A stretch of 64,000 bases of DNA from Actinomycetota bacterium (GTDB taxonomy: Bacteria; Actinomycetota; Actinomycetes; Streptosporangiales; Streptosporangiaceae), in NCBI GenBank assembly GCA_027313705.1, contig DAHVDE010000037.1:62001-126000 (forward strand), given 5' to 3'. Position numbers and translations under genes: made by a program. Below, piece after piece: positions 43,675 to 53,256 of this stretch. How positions within the stretch are numbered: position 1 is the first letter of the stretch; the number at the start of each line of letters is the position of its first letter. The notes under the pieces were generated by a model, which was given only the letters and a program-made list of their open reading frames with translations, was not told where the DNA came from and made no database searches.

Positions 43675-45765
43675 TCAGCGGAAGAAACTCCGCAGCAGCG
43701 CCCTGGCCCTTGCCGATACCTGCTCGTCGTCGGACCGGGTGAAGCCGGCGAGCGCGCGCTTGATGGCCAGGCCAAGGCGTTCTTCGCCCTGCGGGCTGCG
43801 GCACGTGCCCCTCATGCCCCTGATGAGGTCCTCGACCAGATCCTGATCATGTTCGCCGCTCGCGCTGGCCTGCACGAAGAGGCCCAGGCAGTGCGGGCCG
43901 TGATCCGAGCGGCCGGGTTCGGTGAGTGCCATGGCGATAAGCCCGGCCAGCCCGAGCCAGTTGCCTGTCTCCTCGCGCAACGCCGCGAGCGAGCCGGCGC
44001 AGATCGCGTCTGGCCTGACGAGCGCCCCGGCCACCGCAGGCAGGCAGTCATAGACCAGTGCCCTGGCGGCACGGTCCGCAATGCTGAGATTGAGGTAGCT
44101 GATCACCGCCGTGCGTGCGCTGACCGCATCGGCGCCTGCCACCACCAGCCTGGCGAGGGCTGCCTGGGCCTCGCCGCGCAGTTCTGGCGAGACCTGGCAA
44201 AGCGCGAACAGCTTGAGCGGCGCGGCCGAGCTGACGTCCCAGGCGCCGAGCAATCCGCCGTAGGCGGCTATCGCTGCGAGCCTGGCCGGCTGCTGGCCGC
44301 TGGTCGCCCAGAAGTGCGCCAGCCGGCGGGCGGCCGACGGATCGTCTCCGACGGCGACAGGTGCGCCGAGCGCGAGGCCGGCGCAGCGGATAAGCGGGCG
44401 CAGGTCGCTGTCCAGCCACGGGCGCAGAACGCGCGCTTCGATCAGGGCCGGGTCAACCGAGAACAGGACCCCGGCCGTGAAGGCGGCGTGCCACTTCAGC
44501 CCTGGTGCGCCGGCCAGCTCGGCTAGCCAGTCACAATATCTGCCGCGGAACGCCGGCCCGAGAGCTAGCCATACGGCGCGGATGATGCTCTCCGGCCGGT
44601 GCGGCGCGGCGACCTCGACCACCTCGGCCCGCTCCCTGCCGAAGTGCGTGTTCGTCATTACCGTCGCGGGCCTGAGCAGGCCGCCAGGCCAGGACCCGCC
44701 GCCGTCGATCAGTTCTGGAAGGCGATCAGCAGGCTCGGCAGGCTCGAGCAGTGCCCGCAGGTCGTCGGCTGCTTCCTGGACCACAATGGCCGGTGCGCCA
44801 GACAAAGTAGCGCCGGCGGCAACTACCGAGATCTCCCGTGCCCGGCGCCCGTCACCAAGCCACGAAGTGACCGCCTCCGCGGTCAGGGTATTGCTGAACA
44901 GGCTGGCGATCTCCGCCGCCGTGCGATCCTGGCCGGCGACCGCTTCAGCGAGCACCTGCGTGACGGTCGCCGGGCCGACCGGCGGGTCGAGCCGGTCAAG
45001 CACGCTACCGGCGAGCTCGCGTGCGTTCGCGGGCACTCCGGCCGCAGCCGCGCAGGCGGCGAGCACGGCCCAGTCGTCCGGATAGTCGAGCGCGACAACT
45101 TCGAAATGCCTGGCAACCGCTCTCGCCGGTTCATGCGCGCTCAGGACAACCACCATGACGTGCCCGCCTGACGCCGCAGCCAGAATCGGCTGCCCGGTCG
45201 TTCCTGCGAGGCTGGAGAGCCAGCTATCGCTGAGGCACGACAGCACGCAGGCCGCACCGTCCTCGGTCTCCGCCGCGATGACCCGGCTCGTCTCGGCCAG
45301 CTCGAGACCTGCGGGTATCAGGCGGATGACGCTGGCCTTGACCTCCTGGAGCGCCCGCGTGACGGCCAGTTCCTTACCGCAGCCGCTCTTGCCGTGACAG
45401 ACAACGACCCGTTGCCTGGTCAGTGAACGGACGAGATCTTGATACCCGGGCGGCTCCACGAACGCGGCCCTTGCGTGCAGCGCGGTCAGGTCGGCCAGCG
45501 GCACAGGAAAGCTCCGGTCGCCAGATGAGATCGTCACGCTGTGGATGCTGCCGCCGATGAATGCGGCCTGGCTGCGGACCTGGCCGCTGACGATCGACTT
45601 GCGCCCGTCTGGCGGTAGCAGGTCGCCGAGCGAGTCTTCCGGGAGGTCGGCCGCATTCCCGTTCTGCTCGACCTTCGGCGGCGCCTCGGCGGATTCGCCG
45701 GCGGCTGGCTCCTGGCCGGCCGGCCGGGCATCAGCGGCCTGCTCCTCCGCGCTGGCCGTGTTCAC
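43675..45765 (-). CDS. Degenerate P-loop NTPase with helical repeats (NLR-like partner of TIR)
   Basis: 696 residues. Residues 1-56 are acidic and disordered. Residues 63-79 carry the motif FIGGSIHSVTI, shared with the C-terminus of the TIR protein. A P-loop follows at 125-132 as GKSGCGKE, with Glu where Ser/Thr is normal; the preceding strand is RQRVVVCHG. AACVLSCLSDSWL is a possible Walker B strand and HVMVVVLSAHEP a sensor strand. Residues 300-690 are mostly Ala/Leu-rich helices (LIRCAGLALGAPVAVG, AALARLVVAGADAV), like HEAT or TPR-type sensors. The layout (N-terminal motif, NTPase, helical repeats) is that of a bacterial NLR/STAND protein. GTG 45765 overlaps the TIR stop by 4 bp. Confidence 0.65.
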   Translation of the reverse strand: MNTASAEEQAADARPAGQEPAAGESAEAPPKVEQNGNAADLPEDSLGDLLPPDGRKSIVSGQVRSQAAFIGGSIHSVTISSGDRSFPVPLADLTALHARAAFVEPPGYQDLVRSLTRQRVVVCHGKSGCGKELAVTRALQEVKASVIRLIPAGLELAETSRVIAAETEDGAACVLSCLSDSWLSSLAGTTGQPILAAASGGHVMVVVLSAHEPARAVARHFEVVALDYPDDWAVLAACAAAAGVPANARELAGSVLDRLDPPVGPATVTQVLAEAVAGQDRTAAEIASLFSNTLTAEAVTSWLGDGRRAREISVVAAGATLSGAPAIVVQEAADDLRALLEPAEPADRLPELIDGGGSWPGGLLRPATVMTNTHFGRERAEVVEVAAPHRPESIIRAVWLALGPAFRGRYCDWLAELAGAPGLKWHAAFTAGVLFSVDPALIEARVLRPWLDSDLRPLIRCAGLALGAPVAVGDDPSAARRLAHFWATSGQQPARLAAIAAYGGLLGAWDVSSAAPLKLFALCQVSPELRGEAQAALARLVVAGADAVSARTAVISYLNLSIADRAARALVYDCLPAVAGALVRPDAICAGSLAALREETGNWLGLAGLIAMALTEPGRSDHGPHCLGLFVQASASGEHDQDLVEDLIRGMRGTCRSPQGEERLGLAIKRALAGFTRSDDEQVSARARALLRSFFR

Positions 45766-46376
45766 CGCTCAGCTTCCCTGATGTTGACCTGGCCGACGCT
45801 GGATCCGATGAACACGGCGGCAGCACGAAACGGCGCGGTGACGTGCGTGCCCGCCGACGAGGGCTGCCGCGCGCCGGGTCCGCCCTGCGGCGTGGTCAGC
45901 CCGTCATGGTCCGCGCGCTGTCCTAGCGAGCGCCGCACCGAGGCGACCAGGCGGTCGAGTGCGGCGCTCGCACCAGGGCCGAACAGGTCGGCGTGCTGGA
46001 TCGATTTGAGCGTCCGGCCCGCACCGAGGTCCAGGTCCGGGATCTCGCACTCGCCGAGGCGCACGGGAATGAGCCATACCAGGCCGGCCGGGCGCAGGCG
46101 CATTTCGTCTATCGCGAGCGCAAGTTCTTCGTTCTGGTAGCTCTTAGCCCTGGCCACGCTGGCCGCGGAGAAGCAGGCGATGAACACGAGCGCTTCCCGC
46201 GTGATCGCGGCCCGGATCTGCGCGCGCCAGTCCTCGCCTGGCCAAAGGTCAGCCGTGTCGCGCCAGACCCTGACTCCGGCCGCTTGCAAAGCCGCCGCGA
46301 GCGCATCGACTCGCGCGGAATCATCGCGCGAATAAGAGACGAAGGCGACTCCGGCACGGCCATCCGTTTCACGCAT
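45762..46376 (-). CDS. TIR-domain protein with C-terminal pairing motif
   Basis: 204 residues. Residues 8-130 form a TIR domain: VAFVSYSRDDSARVDALAAA, GVRVWRDTADLWPGEDWRAQ, ALVFIACFSAAS and YQNEELALAIDE, with the likely catalytic Glu at 83 or 84. Bacterial TIR domains commonly cleave NAD+ or make signalling nucleotides in immunity. A Gly/Pro/Ser linker (about 150-180) leads to the C-terminal motif FRAAAVFIGSSVGQVNI (183-199). The ATG at 46376 is preceded at 7 nt by a TANNNT box (TACGCT) and no ribosome site, suggesting a leaderless promoter. First gene of the four-gene operon. Confidence 0.88.
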   Translation of the reverse strand: MRETDGRAGVAFVSYSRDDSARVDALAAALQAAGVRVWRDTADLWPGEDWRAQIRAAITREALVFIACFSAASVARAKSYQNEELALAIDEMRLRPAGLVWLIPVRLGECEIPDLDLGAGRTLKSIQHADLFGPGASAALDRLVASVRRSLGQRADHDGLTTPQGGPGARQPSSAGTHVTAPFRAAAVFIGSSVGQVNIREAER

Positions 46377-46492
46377 AATTTAGAGCGTACAATAAAGCAA
46401 TCACCAGGTAAAAGGACATATTCGTGGCCAGTGTCTCTCAGGTGACAATAAAGTGACATCGGCGCATGCGAACTGCCATGATTGCCGGTGCG

Positions 46493-47329
46493 TTACCTGT
46501 CCAGGCCGAGGGTGAAAGTGGGCTTCGGGGCGGTGTCGGGGAGGCGATGCTCGGCCGACAGCCTGCGGATGGCGGTGCCTGTCGCCAGGAACTCGGTGGC
46601 GTGCTCGCCCCACACGTGGTTCTTGACCTCGACGGTCACTCCGACGATGCCGGAGGCGCCGGTTTGCTCCGCCTCGGCCTGCATCCGGCCGAGGGCCAGT
46701 TCGCGCGCCTCGTAGACACCTTGCGTGAAGTACGGCATTTCCTGGTTCTGCCCTGACTGCCTGACGCTCTGCATGAGCGACTGGTGCGCGATGTGGTAGA
46801 CGCAGGTCCCGAGCACGAAGGCCACCGGCACGGCCCCGGCGGCGAGCAGCCTGAAGAAGTCCTGGGCGGAAAGGTCGGAGGTAAACGCCCGGCCGCTCGG
46901 CGCCTTGTGCACGCCGCTGCGGTCGAGTGCCTTGACCGCGGTACCGGTCGCGATGAACTCGAGCACGTGCTGGCCCCAGGCATACATCTGCATCCGCAGG
47001 TCCACGCCGACGATGCCGTCCGCGCCGAGCAGGTCCGCTTCGGCCTGCATCCTTGCCATCGCCATTTCCCTGGCGTTGTACATCGCCTGGGTGAGGACAC
47101 CGAGTTCCTGGTTCTGCGACCAGCGGCCGTACTGGATGCCGACGTGGTAGATCGAAGACCCGATCACGAATCCGAGCGGTTCGAACCCGGCCTCGCCGAG
47201 CAGCACGTATTCGGAGACCGACAGGTCGGAAGTGAACAGGCCTGACTCGGCCGCTCCGGCGGTGTGGGTCAGCCTCGCGTTTGCGGCCTGGGGCTGCCAG
47301 GCGGCCTGATTCGGCTGGTTAACCGACAT
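46493..47329 (-). CDS. Tandem YbjQ-like (heavy-metal-binding domain) protein
   Basis: 278 residues with two copies of the same domain. Copy 1 (about 31-135) has FTSDLSVSEYVLLGEAGFEP, FVIGSSIYHVGIQ, AREMAMARMQAEADLLGADG and WGQHVLEFIATGTAVKAL. Copy 2 (about 148-258) has FTSDLSAQDFFRLLAAGAVP, FVLGTCVYHIAHQ, ARELALGRMQAEAEQTGASG and WGEHATEFLATGTAIRRL. YbjQ proteins form pentameric rings; the domain is named for metal binding but its function is unknown. GGGAG precedes the ATG. It is separated from the TIR operon by 116 bp, so probably independent. Confidence 0.88.
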   Translation of the reverse strand: MSVNQPNQAAWQPQAANARLTHTAGAAESGLFTSDLSVSEYVLLGEAGFEPLGFVIGSSIYHVGIQYGRWSQNQELGVLTQAMYNAREMAMARMQAEADLLGADGIVGVDLRMQMYAWGQHVLEFIATGTAVKALDRSGVHKAPSGRAFTSDLSAQDFFRLLAAGAVPVAFVLGTCVYHIAHQSLMQSVRQSGQNQEMPYFTQGVYEARELALGRMQAEAEQTGASGIVGVTVEVKNHVWGEHATEFLATGTAIRRLSAEHRLPDTAPKPTFTLGLDR

Positions 47330-47341
47330 CGGGTACTCCCG

Positions 47342-47515
47342 TCAGGAGCTGAGCGATTGGTAGATGCCAGCGATAACCGCCATTTTGCGGGGATCGTCGG
47401 CCAGGTTCGCGCCCATGCGGTTCATCACGTAGCCGAACGCGGTCGTCGTCGGAAAGCCGGACGCCCTGCTCGCCGACCATAATACCTGCCTTTCGGTCAG
47501 CTGCGCTTCATAGCT
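47342..47515 (-). pseudogene. Possible gene remnant without start codon
   Basis: Between the LLM and YbjQ genes one frame reads SYEAQLTERQVLWSASRASG, FPTTTAFGYVMNRMGANLAD, DPRKMAVIAGIYQSLSS and stops at 47342. Third-position GC is high, as in real genes, but there is a stop just upstream (about 47534) and no ATG/GTG/TTG before the central GTG. It could be the tail of a lost gene or a 27-codon peptide from that GTG. No family recognised. Confidence 0.3.
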
Positions 47516-47536
47516 ACGCCCGGATTGCGGGCATTG

Positions 47537-48376
47537 TCAATGAATCGCGGCGAGCGCACCGGCAAGCGGCGCAAGGACCGCCGGGGTCAGCGGCGGCTGA
47601 AGGTAGACGATGGCGAGGTGCATGCCCTCGGCCCCGAGCGCCGCTACCTGATCGGCAACGGCACCGTAGTCATGGTCGGCACCGAGCCTGACATGGCTGG
47701 ACAGCGTGATCTCTGCCGGGTCGCGGCCGACGGCGGCACAGTGCGCGAACAGCACGTCGCGCTTGCGCGCGAAGTCCGCCGGCGCGCCGCCGGTGAAGTT
47801 CCAGTGCTGTGCGTATTTAGCCGTGGTGAGCAGGGTGCGCTTCTCGCCGCTGCCGCCGATGCAGATGGGCGGATGCGGCCGCTGCGGACCCTTCGGCTCG
47901 TTCCTTGCGCCGGATAGCTGGTAGTACTTGCCGGCGAAATCGGTGCTCTCCTTCGATAGCAGGCTGATAAGCACCTGGCAGGCTTCTTCGAACCGGTCAC
48001 TCCGCTCGCGGGCGGTGCCAAGCCCGATGCCGTAGGCACCGGACTCCTCTTCGTTCCAGCCCGCGCCGATGCCGAGTTCCAGGCGTCCGCCCGAGATGAT
48101 GTCGATCGTCGCGACCATGTTCGCGAGCACGGCCGGGTGCCGGTAATGGATGCCGGTCACCAGGTTGCCCAGTCGCAGCCTGCTCGTCGCAGCCGCCAGC
48201 GCTGCCAGGGCACTCCAGCCGTCCAGGCACGGTCCGGCCGAGTCGCCGGCGATCGGGTAGAAATGATCGAACACCCAGCCCGACTCGAAGATGTCGATGC
48301 CGTCGGCTTCTCTCCATACCGCGAGCATGTCCGCCCAGGTGGTGTTCTGCTGAGCGGTCTTGAACGCAAAGCGCAC
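47537..48376 (-). CDS. LLM-class, probably F420-dependent, oxidoreductase
   Basis: 279 residues, bacterial-luciferase-like TIM barrel. SGWVFDHFYPIAGDSAGPCL, TSRLRLGNLVTGIHYRHPAV, IISGGRLELGIGAGWNEEES and HPPICIGGSGEKRTL are the family blocks; the C-terminus is the F420-dependent type (AEGMHLAIVYLQPPLTP). Substrate unknown. AAGGAGA lies 7 nt before the GTG. It stands alone between gnd and the YbjQ gene on the same strand. Confidence 0.9.
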   Translation of the reverse strand: MRFAFKTAQQNTTWADMLAVWREADGIDIFESGWVFDHFYPIAGDSAGPCLDGWSALAALAAATSRLRLGNLVTGIHYRHPAVLANMVATIDIISGGRLELGIGAGWNEEESGAYGIGLGTARERSDRFEEACQVLISLLSKESTDFAGKYYQLSGARNEPKGPQRPHPPICIGGSGEKRTLLTTAKYAQHWNFTGGAPADFARKRDVLFAHCAAVGRDPAEITLSSHVRLGADHDYGAVADQVAALGAEGMHLAIVYLQPPLTPAVLAPLAGALAAIH

Positions 48377-48522
48377 GATCGGTCTCCTTCACGACGGCGG
48401 CTTCCGGCCGCGATCGCCACTTTAGCGTCATTTACGCCGGAAGCCGCGTGCGCGCTAGGCGAATCAGGAACGACCTGAGCGTGCAGGCTAAGGCCGGGCA
48501 GCTCACTGGCCCTGGTAATGGC

Positions 48523-49977
48523 TCAGGCGGATACCTCGGAGCGGTCACCTGCCCACATCGTGTGGAAGGCGCCGTTCTTGTCGACCCGGCGGTAGGTGTG
48601 GGCACCGAAGTTGTCGCGCAGGCCCTGGATGAGGGCCGCAGGCAGCCGGTCTCGGCGCAGGCCGTCGTAGTAGGCCAGGGACGAGGAGAAGGCGGGGATC
48701 GGAACGCCCGCCCTGGCTGCGCCGGCCACCACCCGCCGCCAGCTTTCCACTCCCGCCGAGACCGCAGCGGCGAAATAGGGCGCCACCAGCAGGCTCGGCA
48801 GGGCAGGGTCGGCGTCGTAGGCCTCGCGGATGCGGTCAAGGAAGCGCGCCCTGATGATGCAGCCGCCCCGCCAGATCGTCGCCATCGCGCCAGGATCGAT
48901 TTCCCAGCCGTATTCCTCGCTGCCGGCCTGGATCTGGTCGAAACCCTGGGCATAGGCGACCACCTTGGACGCGTAAAGCGCCTTGCGCACATCTTCGGTG
49001 AACTCCGTCCCGGCGAACTCCGTGCCTGCCGCCTGCGGGTTCAGGGCTGACCCGTAGGTCTCGCGCGCGGCGGCGCGCTGGCCGGCGTGGCCAGACAGCG
49101 CGCGTGCGAAGGTCGCCTCGGCGATGCCGGTGATCGGGATGCCGAGGTCGAGCGCGCTCTGCACGGTCCACCGGCCGGTGCCCTTCTGCTCGGCCTGGTC
49201 GAGCACGATGTCGACAAAGGGCTGGCCGGTCAGGGCGTCGACCTGGCCGAGCACGTCGGCGGTGATCTCGATCAGGAACGACTCGAGGTCGCCCTCGTTC
49301 CAGGTGCGGAACGTCTGCGCGAGCTGAGCGGGACCGGCCCCGGTCGCCGACCTGAGCAGGTCGTAGGCCTCGGCGATGAGCTGCATGTCGGCGTACTCGA
49401 TGCCGTTATGGACCATCTTGACGAAATGCCCGGCCCCGTCGGGTCCGACATGCACGCAGCACGGCGTGCCGTCGACCTTGGCCGCGATCGACTCGAACAT
49501 CGGGCCGAGGGTACGGTAAGATTCCGCCGAGCCGCCAGGCATGATGCTCGGGCCGTTCAGCGCGCCTTCCTCGCCGCCGGAGACCCCAGCGCCGACGAAG
49601 TGGAGACCGTGCGTGCGCAGCTCGGCCTCACGACGGCGCGTGTCGGTGTAATGGGCGTTGCCGCAGTCGATCACGATGTCGCCAGGGTCGAGCAGCGGGA
49701 CAAGCTCGGCGATCACCTCGTCGGTGGGCCGGCCCGCCTTGACCATGATGATGATCGCGCGCGGGCGCTTGAGCGAAGCCGCGAAAGCGGCCATTGACTC
49801 GCCGGGAACGAACCTTCCCTCGTGACCGTGCTCGGCGACCAGGCTGGCGGTGCGCTCGGGTGAGCGGTTGTGCAAGGCGACGGCGTACCCGTGCCTGGCC
49901 AGGTTCCTGGCCAGGTTGCGGCCCATGACGGCCAGCCCGGTGACGCCGATCTGAGCGGTGATGCTGCTGTCATTCAT
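48523..49977 (-). CDS. gnd: 6-phosphogluconate dehydrogenase (decarboxylating)
   Basis: 484 residues, the long NADP-type form. Converts 6-phosphogluconate to ribulose 5-phosphate and CO2. GVTGLAVMGRNLARNLARHG is the cofactor fold; LHFVGAGVSGGEEGALNGPS and GAGHFVKMVHNGIEYADMQL include the catalytic Lys, followed by LDQAEQKGTGRWTVQSALDL and the C-terminal HTYRRVDKNGAFHTMWAGDR. The ATG at 49977 has GGAG about 7 nt upstream. It completes the oxidative pentose phosphate pathway begun by zwf and pgl, but lies 30 kb from them. Confidence 0.96.
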   Translation of the reverse strand: MNDSSITAQIGVTGLAVMGRNLARNLARHGYAVALHNRSPERTASLVAEHGHEGRFVPGESMAAFAASLKRPRAIIIMVKAGRPTDEVIAELVPLLDPGDIVIDCGNAHYTDTRRREAELRTHGLHFVGAGVSGGEEGALNGPSIMPGGSAESYRTLGPMFESIAAKVDGTPCCVHVGPDGAGHFVKMVHNGIEYADMQLIAEAYDLLRSATGAGPAQLAQTFRTWNEGDLESFLIEITADVLGQVDALTGQPFVDIVLDQAEQKGTGRWTVQSALDLGIPITGIAEATFARALSGHAGQRAAARETYGSALNPQAAGTEFAGTEFTEDVRKALYASKVVAYAQGFDQIQAGSEEYGWEIDPGAMATIWRGGCIIRARFLDRIREAYDADPALPSLLVAPYFAAAVSAGVESWRRVVAGAARAGVPIPAFSSSLAYYDGLRRDRLPAALIQGLRDNFGAHTYRRVDKNGAFHTMWAGDRSEVSA

Positions 49978-50173
49978 GGCCGGCTCCGTCCGTTCCTGTT
50001 GAACCCAGCAGCAATGATCCACCAGGCGGCCCGCGCGGCTTTGCCCGGCCCGCGACCTCCGTCACCGGAGAATTACGCCTGGCATGCGATTGAAACTGGC
50101 AGGATGCCGGTATCCGGCAAGTAGCCGGTTTTCCGGGTAGTAACGGTAGTAACTGGAGTGAAAGGGGTGAGCT

Positions 50174-51202
50174 ATGGGAGTCATTGCTATTAGGCGGGTA
50201 TCGCGGAAGCTGCCTGCATTTCTTGCCGCCGCTGCGCTTACTGTGGGTCTCGTGTCAGCCAGCGCACATGCAGCGGTCGCGCACTCGGCCAGGGCGGCGC
50301 GCACTACGGTCGCGCTCAGCAGCGGAGGACTGCAGTTCCGCGCGGACGGGCACCTGTGGGCACTGCAGGTGAACGCCGACGACGACGGCTCCGCCACCGT
50401 CTCGATCAGCACCGGATACCTGCACGGGTTCGAGTCTCACGTCTGGGTGTTCGCCCGTGTGCCCGCGCGCGATTACAGGTTCAGCCAGTCCGCGGGCACG
50501 TTCTCGCTCGATACCGGCAGCTCGCTGGCGCCTGTCGCCTCGCTCAACCTGAGATTCACCGCGACGTCCCATAAAGCGGCCTCCTGCGGGAAAGGCAGCG
50601 GCATCAACTTCAAAGGCTCGCTGCGCGGCTCGGTGACCCTCGTCACCGGACTCCGGCACGTCAGGTTCCATGCGGCGCACGCCACGTTCTCCGGGCAGAA
50701 CTTGCTCACGGTCAGCCGCAAATGCACCCCGCCGGTGCAGTGCAGTGGCGGCGCATGGATCGCTGGCTTGGCGGGGACTGGCACCAAGACGATGGCCCAG
50801 GGCAACGCGGCCGACCCGTTCGGCCGGGTGCCATTCGTCGTCACCATCAGCAGGCTGGTCAAGCTCAGCCGTCCGAGGTATGCGGTGCGTGACGACGGGG
50901 CGGTCGTCAAGACATCCGCCCCGGTCTTCAACTCGGGGGCAAAATCACTGACCGTGCAGGCGCCGAATGCGACCATCGTGACTGGCGGTGCCGTGCTCTC
51001 CCACGCCGTGATCGTCATACCGAGGACGGTGTCCTGCACCGCGGGCGGCATACGGCACGTCGAGCTCGTCGACCAGTACATCGAGGCGAGGTACTCGAGC
51101 CAGGCTGGCCACGTGCTCACCGCGCACACGATCCTGACGGGAGCCCTTTCCGTTAAGCCAAGCGGCTTCGGCTTCTTCGTGATCGTCACCAAGGTTTCCT
51201 AG
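50174..51202 (+). CDS. Secreted protein of unknown function
   Basis: 342 residues. A signal peptide is clear: basic RRVSRK, hydrophobic LPAFLAAAALTVGLVSASAH, likely cleavage at AHA-AVAHS. The mature part is beta-strand-rich with three spaced cysteines (SCGKGS, RKCTPPVQCSGG) and one later (VSCTAGG), suggesting disulfides. No catalytic motif or membrane anchor. AAGGGG lies 6-9 nt before the ATG. I do not recognise the family. Confidence 0.8.
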   Translation: MGVIAIRRVSRKLPAFLAAAALTVGLVSASAHAAVAHSARAARTTVALSSGGLQFRADGHLWALQVNADDDGSATVSISTGYLHGFESHVWVFARVPARDYRFSQSAGTFSLDTGSSLAPVASLNLRFTATSHKAASCGKGSGINFKGSLRGSVTLVTGLRHVRFHAAHATFSGQNLLTVSRKCTPPVQCSGGAWIAGLAGTGTKTMAQGNAADPFGRVPFVVTISRLVKLSRPRYAVRDDGAVVKTSAPVFNSGAKSLTVQAPNATIVTGGAVLSHAVIVIPRTVSCTAGGIRHVELVDQYIEARYSSQAGHVLTAHTILTGALSVKPSGFGFFVIVTKVS

Positions 51203-51267
51203 CTGCCTGCGGAGCGAGCCGCGCCGCGACCGGCACCAGGAAACTGGCCCCATCCGGCGCGGTTCGC

Positions 51268-51280
51268 TATGCTGGCCAGG
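51268..51280 (+). promoter_or_regulatory. Putative leu promoter -10 region
   Basis: TATGCT (51268-51273) matches TANNNT and lies 9 nt before the leader-peptide ATG. A weak TGGCCC at 51245-51250 is 17 bp upstream. Transcription would begin at about 51280, immediately ahead of the leader codons. Confidence 0.4.
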
Positions 51281-51282
51281 TC

Positions 51283-51308
51283 ATGATGCGGCGACTGCTT
51301 CTTCGCGG

Positions 51309-51327
<19 letters not shown>
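51283..51327 (+). CDS. leuL: leuA leader peptide
   Basis: A 14-codon open frame MMRRLLLRGRGEAR ends at TAA 51325-51327. It has three consecutive Leu codons (CTG CTT CTT) and lies 93 bp before leuA with a terminator-like hairpin overlapping its end. The form resembles the Streptomyces leuA leader. Ribosome stalling at the Leu codons when leucyl-tRNA is scarce should prevent the terminator from forming. Confidence 0.85.
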
Positions 51328-53163
<1,836 letters not shown>

Positions 53164-53187
53164 CCGGCAGGTACCAGCCACGCACAC

Positions 53188-53201
53188 GGGACCTTTGACC
53201 C
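53188..53201. promoter_or_regulatory. DosR/DevR-like box
   Basis: GGGACCTTTGACCC is close to the actinobacterial DosR palindrome GGGACTTT-n-GTCCC, 56 bp before the flavodoxin gene. It would place the gene under hypoxia/NO control. Similarity by eye only. Confidence 0.4.
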
Positions 53202-53256
53202 TGCTCACAGGTCGGCCTGGCGAAGCAGGCTGGACGCAAGGGGGAAGGGGGATTTC

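Noticed and set aside
46388-46451. Repeated ACAATAAAG (two copies, 55 bp apart) upstream of the TIR gene
   Set aside because: Nine bases of AT-rich sequence in two copies is not enough to claim an operator or repeat element.
47147-47182. YbjQ segment FVIGSSIYHVGI resembling the TIR/NTPase pairing motif
   Set aside because: It is part of the conserved YbjQ fold and recurs in the second domain copy, so similarity to FIGSSVGQVNI is probably chance.
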